Positions 1 through 7,203 of a stretch of DNA of 44,015 nucleotides are shown here, piece after piece. The translations under genes were made by a program, and so were the position numbers. A model generated the notes under the pieces. That model was not told the DNA's origin and made no database searches. It saw only the letters and a list, made by a program, of their open reading frames with translations. Every line of letters starts with the position of its first letter. Within the stretch, counting starts at the first letter, position 1. This stretch comes from Sphingomonas sp. Leaf67. GTDB taxonomy: Bacteria > Pseudomonadota > Alphaproteobacteria > Sphingomonadales > Sphingomonadaceae. The stretch lies in contig NZ_LMLP01000005.1 of NCBI RefSeq assembly GCF_001421965.1, positions 1-44,015 of the forward strand, read 5' to 3'.

Positions 1-1
1 C

Positions 2-97
2 CTCACGCCCTACGAATACATCGCCAAGATCTGGACGTCAGAGCCAGACCGGTTCATCGTCAACCCGATCCACCAGATGCCGGGACTAAACACCTAG
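2..97 (+). mobile_element. IS481-family transposase, C-terminal fragment
   Basis: The window opens inside a reading frame whose last 31 residues run from LTPYEYIAKIW to HQMPGLNT and then stop. This is the typical carboxy terminus of IS481-type (DDE, integrase-core) transposases. The remainder lies outside the window. The stop codon is followed within a few bases by the body of an unrelated hydrolase gene, so the element (or a remnant of it) appears to sit inside that gene. I cannot identify the terminal inverted repeat, so the exact element end is uncertain. Confidence 0.75.
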
Positions 98-98
98 C

Positions 99-383
99 AA
101 GGCCGATGCGCAGGACCCCCGGCTGAACTTGGTCGCGGCGAACTTGCGCGGCCTGCCACCGACGACGATCATCAACGCGCAGATCGATCCGCTCCGCTCG
201 GATGGCGAGACGTTGGCTGCCGCGATGCGGGCGGCCGGCGACAAGGTCGAGCAGAAGACTTATCCAGGCGTGACCCATGAGTTCTTCGGCATGGCCAAGG
301 TCGTGAACGGCGCCAAGCAGGCGAATGATCTCGCAGTCGCGCGACTGAAGACGGCGTTCCAAGCGCCTGCAGCCCGCCGCTGA
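99..383 (+). pseudogene. Alpha/beta hydrolase (esterase/lipase, HSL-like), 5'-truncated remnant
   Basis: The frame reads ADAQDPRLNL, then a typical carboxy-terminal third of a hormone-sensitive-lipase-type hydrolase. It contains the catalytic-Asp region (INAQIDPLRSDG) and the catalytic-His region (GVTHEFFGM). The nucleophile elbow GxSxG and the oxyanion HGGG region are missing because the preceding DNA belongs to the IS481-type transposase, and an in-frame stop lies upstream at 87-89. The piece from the TTG at 129 (84 residues) is too small to be an enzyme. I read this as a gene cut by insertion or recombination. A strong GC hairpin follows its stop codon. Confidence 0.7.
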
Positions 384-390
384 GCGTAAC

Positions 391-413
391 GGCGGCGGCA
401 TCGAGCCGCCGCC
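391..413 (+). terminator. GC-rich hairpin after the hydrolase remnant
   Basis: A perfect 9-bp inverted repeat (GGCGGCGGC and GCCGCCGCC, loop of 5) starts 8 bases after the hydrolase stop codon and is followed by a pyrimidine-rich stretch (TCCTTGCC). It resembles an intrinsic terminator, although the T tract is weak. Confidence 0.5.
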
Positions 414-438
414 TCCTTGCCGGAGAGGACCAACGACC

Positions 439-1521
439 ATGACCCAGACCCCCGTCCGCTATTCTTCCGACGTCGAGGATGTGAAACCTGACGAAGCCGA
501 GACGATCACGAAGCTCAACGAGACGTTCGACAAGATCCTCGAGACGACAGCGGAGGATTACGGCCACGCAGTCCGTTCGGTCCACGCCAAGGCGCATGGC
601 TTCCTCGAGGGGACGCTGACTGTCCATGACGGTCTTCCTCCCGAGCTGGCCCAAGGCCTGTTCGCCACCCCGGGCGAGCACAAGGTCGTCATGCGCTTCT
701 CGACCAACGCGGGCGACATCCTGCCCGACACCATCAGCCTGCCGCGCGGCCTAGCGCTCAAGGTCATGGACGTCGAAGGTGAACGCCTGCCCGGCGCCGA
801 CGGAAGGACGCAGGACTTCGTCATGGTCAACGGCCCGGTCTTCCAGAACAAGACCGCCGACCAGTTCCTAGGCAACCTCAAGCTCTTGGCCGGCACCACC
901 GACAAGCTCGAGGGCACCAAGGAGGCGATGTCGAAGGTGCTTCGCGGCGTGAACACCGTGCTGAGCGCGGTCGGTATCGAGAGCCCGAAGGTGCAGACGC
1001 TTGGCGGCGCACCCAACTACGATCCGCTCGGCGAGACCTACTTCAGCGTCACGCCGTTCCGCTATGGCGATTATATCGCCAAATTCGCTGTCTTCCCCGT
1101 GTCCGAGGACCTCACCGATCAGACCGGCACGACGATCGATGCCAGCACCCGCCCCGATGCGTTGCGCGACGTCATCCGGACAGAGGCCCAGGTGCTTGAG
1201 ATGGAATGGGAGGTGCGGGTCCAACTCTGTCGCGACCTGAAGGAGCAACCTGTCGAAGATCCGACCGTCGAGTGGGAGCAAGAAGATGCGCCCTTCCAGA
1301 CCGTGGCGACCATCCGAGCGGCCAAACAGGACAGCCTGAGCGAGGACAAGTTCCAGCAGATCAACGAGGAGCTGCGCTTCTCGATCTGGACCGGGCTTGC
1401 CGCACACCGGCCGCTCGGGAACATCAACCGGGCTCGCAACGAGACCTACCGACACTCCGCCGACTTCCGTGCCCGCGTGAACGGCTGCCCCTACCACGAG
1501 CCTGCTGGCGGTCGTGCCTGA
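439..1521 (+). CDS. Catalase-family haem protein (paralogue 1)
   Basis: This 360-residue protein belongs to the short catalase-like family (y4iL type), which keeps the catalase beta-barrel but is shorter than true catalases (about 480 residues or more). Residues 46-53 (RSVHAKAH) correspond to the catalase R-x-x-H-A-K distal-histidine segment, with H49 as the likely distal ligand. QDFVMVNGPVF corresponds to the distal Asn segment. The carboxy-terminal R-x-x-x-Y segment with Y337 fits the proximal tyrosine haem ligand. No signal peptide is visible, so it is probably cytoplasmic. A GGAGAGG ribosome site lies 10 bases before the ATG. A second, diverged copy lies at 3734-4819. Peroxide or organic-peroxide removal is likely from family knowledge; its actual substrate cannot be read from sequence. 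Confidence 0.85.
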   Translation: MTQTPVRYSSDVEDVKPDEAETITKLNETFDKILETTAEDYGHAVRSVHAKAHGFLEGTLTVHDGLPPELAQGLFATPGEHKVVMRFSTNAGDILPDTISLPRGLALKVMDVEGERLPGADGRTQDFVMVNGPVFQNKTADQFLGNLKLLAGTTDKLEGTKEAMSKVLRGVNTVLSAVGIESPKVQTLGGAPNYDPLGETYFSVTPFRYGDYIAKFAVFPVSEDLTDQTGTTIDASTRPDALRDVIRTEAQVLEMEWEVRVQLCRDLKEQPVEDPTVEWEQEDAPFQTVATIRAAKQDSLSEDKFQQINEELRFSIWTGLAAHRPLGNINRARNETYRHSADFRARVNGCPYHEPAGGRA

Positions 1522-1691
1522 CCGGCGAAGGTGGCGTGCGATCCCAAGACGCTGAACGTTGGCCGGCCGGCGCGGAGATTAACGGGGCGCTGGCCGTTCT
1601 GACCGTGGTCCTGTTGGTGAATCCAAAGCTTTGATGGAGCGGCCGATTCCACCACCGCACGCAAAAGGTTGCACCGCCAGGAGGCTGACGA

Positions 1692-3722
1692 ATGCCGATG
1701 ATTAGCACTGGCTACCTGAACATGGAGGTGTCGCTTTACGGCGCGGAGGAGGGGCAGCCGTTGCTCCTCATCCACGGCTGGCCGGATGACGCGTCGACAT
1801 GGGATCAGGTGGCCCCCGCACTGGCCGCGGAAGGGTTCCGCGTCATCGTCCCGACGTTGCGTGGGTTCGGCGCCACACGCTTTCTCGATGACGACGCCCC
1901 CCGGACCGGCGACAGCGCGATGCTCGCGATCGACATGATCGCACTGCTCGACGCGCTCGAAATTGATCACTTTATGGTCGCCGGACACGACTGGGGATCG
2001 AACACCGCCGAGGCCCTGGCCGTCGGCTGGCCCGATCGGGTGGAGCGGATGGCGATGCTGTCGACCCCGCCGCGGCTCGGCAGCATGCCAACGCCGCCAT
2101 TCGAGCAGACCCAGCGGCAATGGTATCACTGGTTCATGGCGACGGGCCGCGGGGCGGAAGCGGTACGCGCAGACCGGCGCGGGTTCACCCATCTGCATTG
2201 GGTCAATTGGTCGCCACCGGGATGGTTCGACGAGGTGACGTTCGACCGTGTCGCCCGGTCGTTCGACAATCCCGACTGGGTCGATGTGACGCTTCACAGC
2301 TATCGCGCGCGCTGGGGCGAAGCGGAACCTGATCCACGAAGCGCCTGGCTGGAGGACAAGGTCAAGGCGACCACGACCTTGTCTCTGCCGACGCTCTACA
2401 TTCACGGCGATGCCGACGGCGTGAATGCGCCCTCGACCGCGCTGGGCGTGCCAGCAAAATTCGCGGGCCGGTTCGCTCGCATCACCATGACCGGGGTCGG
2501 CCATTTTCCGCAGCGGGAGAACCCGCAAGCGGTGGTGCGCCACCTCCTTACCCTCTTCGCCGGCGCCCCCGCCGTGCTCACCGATACGATCGACAGGAGC
2601 CTGACCATGAAGAAAGCCGCCCCCTATGCCGCCGGGATCGCCGCCATCGGCCTGGTCGCCGCTGCCGCAGCCGGAGTCGCCCATGCCCAGGGACGCAGCG
2701 CGCAGCTGACGCAGGTGGCACAATTCGATCATCAGGCGACCGGCGTCGCGGTGACCGAGGATGGCCGTCGCTTCGTCAACTTTCCTCGCTGGACGGACGA
2801 CGCGCCCATCTCTGTTGCCGAGGTGATGAAGGACGGATCCTTACGCCCCTATCCCGACGCCAAGTGGAACAGCTGGCGCAACGCCCGCGCCAACGAACTG
2901 CCGGTCGGCGATTATTTCGTTTGCGTGCAGTCGATCGTGCCCGACGGCCACGGCAACCTCTGGGTGCTTGATCCCGGCGCGCCCGGAAACGAGAAAATCC
3001 TCGAAGGCGCCCCCAAGCTCGTCCGCATCGATCTGGCATCGAACGCGGTGACGAAGACGATCCCGGTTCCCGGCGATGTGGCGCTGCAGGGCACCTACCT
3101 GAACGACATCCGCTTCTCACCCGACGGCAAGACCGGCTACATCACCGACAGTGGCACGCGCGGCGCGATCATCGTCGTCGACCTCGAAAGCGGCAAGAGC
3201 CACCGCGCGCTCGATGGGCACGCCTCGACGCAGATCGAAAAGACGGTGAAGGTCACGCTCGACGGCAAGCCGCTGGTGCGTCCCGATGGCCGCCAGCCCG
3301 CCTTCGCTGCCGATGGCATCGCGATCTCGAAGGATGGCAAAACGCTCTACTATCAAGCGCTGACCGGCAAGACGCTGTACGCGATCGATACCGCCAAGCT
3401 GCGATCGGACGTCAGCGAGACCGACAGGTCGGCAGCCGTGAAGACGGTCGCGCAGACCCATGTTGCCGATGGCCTATGGATGAGCAAGGCGGGCGTGCTC
3501 TACCTGACCTCGCCGACTGACTATGCAATCAAGCGGCTGAACGGCGCGACCGTCGAGACAGTGCTGACGGATCGCCGCCTGCGCTGGCCCGACACCTTCT
3601 CCGAAGGGCGCGACGGGACGATGTACGTCACCGCCAGCCATATCCAGGACACCAACTGGTTCATGCCCGGCGCACCGCCGTCGATCAAGACGCAGCTGTT
3701 CTCCTTCCCGCCCGCCAAGTGA
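1692..3722 (+). CDS. In-frame fusion: alpha/beta hydrolase (epoxide-hydrolase-like) plus exported Yellow/MRJP-like propeller
   Basis: One open frame of 676 codons holds two proteins. Residues 1-290 are an alpha/beta hydrolase with oxyanion motif HGWPDD (29-33), nucleophile elbow GHDWGS with Asp100, acid Asp240 (HGDADG) and His271 (GVGHFPQ). The Asp nucleophile and HDWG context indicate an epoxide hydrolase or haloalkane dehalogenase type. Residues 306-335 (MKKAAPYAAG to AHAQG) form a complete Sec signal peptide, followed by about 340 residues resembling Yellow/major-royal-jelly/gluconolactonase-type beta-propellers (DGHGNLWVLDPG, LNDIRFSPDG, GYITDSG). The start at 1692 has an AGGAGG site 7 bases upstream. 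An internal ribosome site before Met306 suggests the second half is also made separately. No stop codon separates the halves; a lost stop is a simple explanation. Confidence 0.8.
   Translation: MPMISTGYLNMEVSLYGAEEGQPLLLIHGWPDDASTWDQVAPALAAEGFRVIVPTLRGFGATRFLDDDAPRTGDSAMLAIDMIALLDALEIDHFMVAGHDWGSNTAEALAVGWPDRVERMAMLSTPPRLGSMPTPPFEQTQRQWYHWFMATGRGAEAVRADRRGFTHLHWVNWSPPGWFDEVTFDRVARSFDNPDWVDVTLHSYRARWGEAEPDPRSAWLEDKVKATTTLSLPTLYIHGDADGVNAPSTALGVPAKFAGRFARITMTGVGHFPQRENPQAVVRHLLTLFAGAPAVLTDTIDRSLTMKKAAPYAAGIAAIGLVAAAAAGVAHAQGRSAQLTQVAQFDHQATGVAVTEDGRRFVNFPRWTDDAPISVAEVMKDGSLRPYPDAKWNSWRNARANELPVGDYFVCVQSIVPDGHGNLWVLDPGAPGNEKILEGAPKLVRIDLASNAVTKTIPVPGDVALQGTYLNDIRFSPDGKTGYITDSGTRGAIIVVDLESGKSHRALDGHASTQIEKTVKVTLDGKPLVRPDGRQPAFAADGIAISKDGKTLYYQALTGKTLYAIDTAKLRSDVSETDRSAAVKTVAQTHVADGLWMSKAGVLYLTSPTDYAIKRLNGATVETVLTDRRLRWPDTFSEGRDGTMYVTASHIQDTNWFMPGAPPSIKTQLFSFPPAK
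2595..2609 (+). promoter_or_regulatory. Internal ribosome binding site and start for the exported propeller half
   Basis: AGGAG at 2595-2599 stands 7 bases before an ATG at 2607, which is codon 306 of the long fused frame. The next residues (MKKAAPYAAGIAAIG, ending AHAQG) are an n-region, h-region and AxA cleavage site. The optimal spacing and the leader argue that translation restarts here to give a secreted protein of about 371 residues. Confidence 0.7.
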
Positions 3723-3733
3723 TCGGACATCCC

Positions 3734-4819
3734 ATGACCTATTTGCAATACTCGCCCGACATCGAAACACGAGAGCCCGACGAACAGGAGAGCATCGACG
3801 GCATCATCCAGGGGATGACCTGGGAGAGCCAGACGGTCGAGAAGCGCGACGGACACGCGGTACGGGCGAGCCACGCCAAGAGCACGGCTTGTGTGATCGG
3901 TAAGCTCATCGTCGCACCCGGGCTGCCGCCCGAACTTGCCCAAGGCCTGTTCGCCGAGCCGGGCGCGTTCGATGTCGCCGTCCGCTTCGCGCAAGGACCC
4001 GGTGAGAAGCTCGGTGATCACGTCTCGACGCACCGCGGCATGTCTATCAAGGTGTTCGGCGTCGAGGGCGCGAAACTGCCCGGCCATGATGCGCCGACGC
4101 AGGACTTCGTCCTTGCCAGCGGTACGACCTTTCCGGCGGGTACTGCCGCTGGTTTCCTCTCGCAGGCCCAAAAAATAGGGCTAACAGTTCCCATGCCCGA
4201 GGGGGTGAAGAGCGCAGCCGCGTCTGTCGCTCGCAACATCAACAAGGTGTTGAACGCGGTTGGTGCGGGCCCAAGCCCGACGCTCGACTTCTATGGCCAC
4301 CCCTTCAGCCACCCCCTGGTCGAGGAATATTTCAGCCAGTGTCCGGTCCGCTTCGGCGACCATGTCGCCAAGATCGGGGCCTTTCCCGTTGCAGCCGAGC
4401 AACAGGCGCTCATCGATTGGCAGCTCGACCCTCATCAGGATGAGGATGGCTTCCGCCATGCCGCGGTCGATTACTTTGAGGGTAACGACGCAGTGTTCGA
4501 ACTTCGGGCGCAGCTGTGGACCGATGCCGAGACGCAGCCCATCGAGGACACCTCCGTCGACTGGCCGGCGAGCGAAAGCCCGTATCGCACCGTCGCCACG
4601 ATGCGACTGCCGCGACAGTCAGCCTATGGGCCGGACCGCGTCCGCTACTTCAACGAGGTGATGACGTTCCGCCCGGCCCATAGCCTGGAGGTCCATCGCC
4701 CGCTCGGCGGTGTGATGCGTGCGCGCATGCAGGTCTATCAGGCGCTCAGTGACCTCCGTCACCGCGAGAACGGTATCGCCGCTGCCAACACCGCCGACAT
4801 CCACGACATCCCGGCCTGA
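3734..4819 (+). CDS. Catalase-family haem protein (paralogue 2)
   Basis: This 361-residue protein is a diverged paralogue of the first catalase-like protein, with the same layout: RASHAKS at 44-50 (H47 as the distal histidine candidate), the QDFV segment, the paired motif ELAQGLFA-PG, and a carboxy-terminal R-x-x-x-Y segment for proximal haem ligation. The distal segment reads QDFVLASGTTF where copy 1 has QDFVMVNGPVF, so the catalase Asn is absent here and activity may differ. I chose the ATG at 3734. A GTG at 3719 overlapping the previous stop is in frame and would add five residues. It follows the hydrolase/propeller gene by 11 bases, so the genes are probably co-transcribed. Confidence 0.82.
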   Translation: MTYLQYSPDIETREPDEQESIDGIIQGMTWESQTVEKRDGHAVRASHAKSTACVIGKLIVAPGLPPELAQGLFAEPGAFDVAVRFAQGPGEKLGDHVSTHRGMSIKVFGVEGAKLPGHDAPTQDFVLASGTTFPAGTAAGFLSQAQKIGLTVPMPEGVKSAAASVARNINKVLNAVGAGPSPTLDFYGHPFSHPLVEEYFSQCPVRFGDHVAKIGAFPVAAEQQALIDWQLDPHQDEDGFRHAAVDYFEGNDAVFELRAQLWTDAETQPIEDTSVDWPASESPYRTVATMRLPRQSAYGPDRVRYFNEVMTFRPAHSLEVHRPLGGVMRARMQVYQALSDLRHRENGIAAANTADIHDIPA

Positions 4820-4857
4820 GCTCAAACGCCAGTGCTGCTGATAGTGAGAGGACCATC

Positions 4858-5427
4858 ATGAAACTCGAAGGCAAAAACATCGCGATCCTGATCGCGCCGC
4901 GCGGGACTGAAGAACCTGAGTTCGCCAAACCGAAAGCTGCAGTTGAGGAAGCAGGCGGGCAGGTCACCGTCGTCAGCCTGGAGACGGGCGAGGCGGAGAC
5001 GTTCAACAACGATCTCGATCCCGGCGCGAAGTTCAAGGTCGACAAGGCGATCGACGGGGTTTCGGCCGATCAGTTCGATGCGCTCATCATCCCGGGCGGC
5101 TGCGTCGGTGCGGACAAGCTGCGCGGATCGGATAAGGTCGTCTCGTTCGTTCGCGACTTCTTCGCTGCCAAGAAGCCCGTTGCTGCAATTTGCCACGCAC
5201 CATGGACGCTGATCGAGGCCGGTCAGGTCCGCGGCCGTACATTGACCTCGTTCCCGACCCTTCAGACCGACATCGAGAATGCGGGCGGCACTTGGGTCGA
5301 TCAGGAGGTCGTCGTTGACCAAGGCCTCGTCACCAGTCGTAGCCCGGACGATCTGCCTGCCTTCTGCGCCAAGCTGGTTGAGGAATTTTGCGAAGGCAAG
5401 CACGATGCACAGGCGGAGAACGCGTAA
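4858..5427 (+). CDS. DJ-1/PfpI-family protein (class I glutamine amidotransferase-like)
   Basis: This 189-residue protein has the usual size and fold signature of PfpI/YhbO-type DJ-1 proteins. The nucleophile elbow is AAICHAPW with Cys112 and His113, and the conserved glutamate region is GTEEPEF near residue 18. Family members act as glyoxalase/deglycase-type or stress-protective proteins, and some were reported as proteases; which applies cannot be told here. A GAGAGGA ribosome site precedes the ATG. Its stop codon overlaps the start of the next gene by one base (TAATG), so the two are translationally coupled. Association with two catalase-like genes fits an oxidative or carbonyl stress role (inference). 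Confidence 0.88.
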   Translation: MKLEGKNIAILIAPRGTEEPEFAKPKAAVEEAGGQVTVVSLETGEAETFNNDLDPGAKFKVDKAIDGVSADQFDALIIPGGCVGADKLRGSDKVVSFVRDFFAAKKPVAAICHAPWTLIEAGQVRGRTLTSFPTLQTDIENAGGTWVDQEVVVDQGLVTSRSPDDLPAFCAKLVEEFCEGKHDAQAENA

Positions 5428-6188
5428 TGGCGCGCTTTTCCGACGAGGTCGTCGTCATCACCGGTGCCGCCTCGGGGATCGGTGAGGGCGCCGCTCGCCG
5501 CTTCGCCGACGAAGGTGCCACGCTTGTACTGGGCGACATCGACAAGGGTGCGCTCGACAAGTTGGCGGGCGAGTTCGGCGGCACGGTCGAGACCCGCGAA
5601 ACCGACGTGTCCGATCGCGCGGCATGCGAGGCATTGGTTAAGGCTGCGGTCGATCGGTTCGGTCGGATAGACGTGCTGATCAACGACGCCGGCGTCGATC
5701 ACCTTGGCAAGGTCGACGAAGGCGACTTTGCCGAGTTCACGAAGGTGATCGAAACCGACCTCTATGGCGTCGTCCATATGAGCCGTGCGGCGATCGCGCA
5801 CTTGCGCCAGTCGAAGGGCTGCATCGTCAACGTCTCGTCGGTGTCGGGGTTGGGCGGTGACTGGAACCACAGCTTCTACTGTGCGGCAAAGGGGGCGGTC
5901 AGCAACTTCACGCGAGCTCTGGCGATGGACGAGGCGAAGAACGGCGTCCGCGTCAACGCGGTCAACCCGTCGCTGACCTATACCGCACTGACTGCGGGCA
6001 TGAAGGAACAGCCCGAGCTTATTGCCAAATTCGAAGAGCGCATCCCGCTCGGACGCGGCGCCGAACCCTCCGACATTGCAGGTGTGATCGCGTTCTTAGC
6101 GAGTGAGGACGCGCATTTTGTGACAGGTGTTAATCTGCCCGTGGACGGTGGCCTCACCGCATCGAACGGTCAACCGCCGCTATCTTGA
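5427..6188 (+). CDS. Short-chain dehydrogenase/reductase
   Basis: A classical SDR of 253 residues. The cofactor motif TGAASGIGE is at 12-20, the catalytic Ser near 138 (NVSSVSG), Tyr151 and Lys155 (YCAAK), and the carboxy-terminal PVDGGLTA is typical. NDAG replaces the usual NNAG at 86-89. Asp37 after the second strand (LGDID) favours NAD over NADP. The substrate is not evident. I start it at the ATG overlapping the PfpI-family stop codon rather than at a GTG 39 bases upstream, because the extra residues do not belong to the SDR fold. Confidence 0.88.
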   Translation: MARFSDEVVVITGAASGIGEGAARRFADEGATLVLGDIDKGALDKLAGEFGGTVETRETDVSDRAACEALVKAAVDRFGRIDVLINDAGVDHLGKVDEGDFAEFTKVIETDLYGVVHMSRAAIAHLRQSKGCIVNVSSVSGLGGDWNHSFYCAAKGAVSNFTRALAMDEAKNGVRVNAVNPSLTYTALTAGMKEQPELIAKFEERIPLGRGAEPSDIAGVIAFLASEDAHFVTGVNLPVDGGLTASNGQPPLS

Positions 6189-6235
6189 TCTATGCGAGGC
6201 GGGCCCTCCGCCTGCCCCTTTTCCAGGAACGGATT

Positions 6236-6652
6236 ATGTCAGTCGAATCCAACAGGGCGCTGGCGCTTGCCTACTTTCCCGCTTTCCGTGACCGCGATGA
6301 GGAATGGTGGGAAGTGCATATTGCGCCCGAATTCGTCCGCCACGACGCCGGACTTGATTTCCCGGTCGTAGGGCCGGCGGGGACCAGGAAGCTGGCCTCT
6401 GTCCTACACGGCGGCTTCTCCAACATCCAATATCAAATCGTGCAAGTGGTGGCGGAAGGCGACCGCGTGCTCGTTCACTTACGTCAGGTCGCGACCCACT
6501 CTGGCGAGTATGGAGGCACGCCGGCGACAGGGACGCGCACCGATATCGAAGTGATGGACCTGTTCCGTATCGAAGGTGACAAACTGGTCGAGCATTGGGC
6601 TCTGATGGACAACTTGAACCTGCTTAAGCAGATTGGTGCCGTCAAGGAGTGA
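6236..6652 (+). CDS. SnoaL-like / NTF2-fold polyketide-cyclase family protein
   Basis: This 138-residue protein has the length and pattern of SnoaL-like NTF2-fold proteins: an amino-terminal helix followed by DEEWWEVHIAPEFVRHDA, a central VVAEGDRVLVHLRQ strand pair, and the closing DLFRIEGDKLVEHWALMDN hairpin, which is highly typical of the family. Members can be small hydrolases, isomerases or cyclases, or non-enzymatic; no function can be assigned. I chose the ATG at 6236, which has an AGGAACGG site just upstream. It follows the SDR by 47 bases and is the last gene of the left group. Confidence 0.8.
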   Translation: MSVESNRALALAYFPAFRDRDEEWWEVHIAPEFVRHDAGLDFPVVGPAGTRKLASVLHGGFSNIQYQIVQVVAEGDRVLVHLRQVATHSGEYGGTPATGTRTDIEVMDLFRIEGDKLVEHWALMDNLNLLKQIGAVKE

Positions 6653-7201
6653 TCTACTCGTGGGCGGTTCTAAAGTGGCGCTCGTCACCTGTGCACCGAT
6701 AGGCGGTAGGACCCACAAGCCGCCATTCACACCACCTTATTGAATCCCCAACATCGGCCGCTCGTTCATTAACGCGCATGAGTTCAACATCGACGTACCA
6801 GTAATTTTCTTTTGGACGGCCGAGTCGTACTGTCTATTTGTGTGCATTATCCTTCGCCCGCGGCACGCCGGTCGGCGTACCAAGGTACGAACCGTACTAC
6901 TGAGCCGCCCTAGCCATTCTCATGCCAATCCCATTGGCACATGCGTTCCGTTGTTCCGCGCATAAATGTAATAGCTGTTGACCATACCCGGAAAAACTAA
7001 CCGTTGGCTGGCAACGACGCTTTCTAGGATCATCCGGTCGCTCCGAGCCGTTCCAATTGCCGCCCTTACATCCGTAATTCCCAAACCCAATACTGACGAT
7101 CGTTAATTTTTTGACTCCAGTGATTCGTATATTATCGGGCTATACACAGTACACCTAGCAATAAACCGGTTTCAAAAATTCGTGGAATGTCCAGCGAATT
7201 T
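6653..7201. other. Gene-free, AT-richer gap between the stress group and the glycan locus
   Basis: About 550 bases without a credible reading frame and with clearly lower GC than both sides, especially from about 6960 to 7200. No RNA gene, repeat array or insertion-sequence end is recognisable. The only structured element is the hairpin at its right edge. It separates two co-linear but functionally unrelated gene groups and could be a junction of independently acquired segments (inference). Confidence 0.6.
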
Positions 7202-7203
7202 TT
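7174..7203 (-). terminator. Terminator-like hairpin after the exported glycosidase gene
   Basis: A perfect 9-bp inverted repeat, AAAAATTCG and CGAATTTTT, with a 12-base loop. Its right arm overlaps the stop codon of the minus-strand glycosidase gene. Read in that gene's direction, the stem is followed by an AT-rich region. It is unusual in a GC-rich genome and is plausibly the transcription end. Confidence 0.5.

Noticed and set aside
1522..1691. Possible terminator or promoter between the first catalase-like gene and the fusion gene
   Set aside because: GC-rich inverted stretches are present (GGCCGGCCGGCG and nearby), but no stem of convincing length with a T tract; only the AGGAGG ribosome site at its right end is supported.
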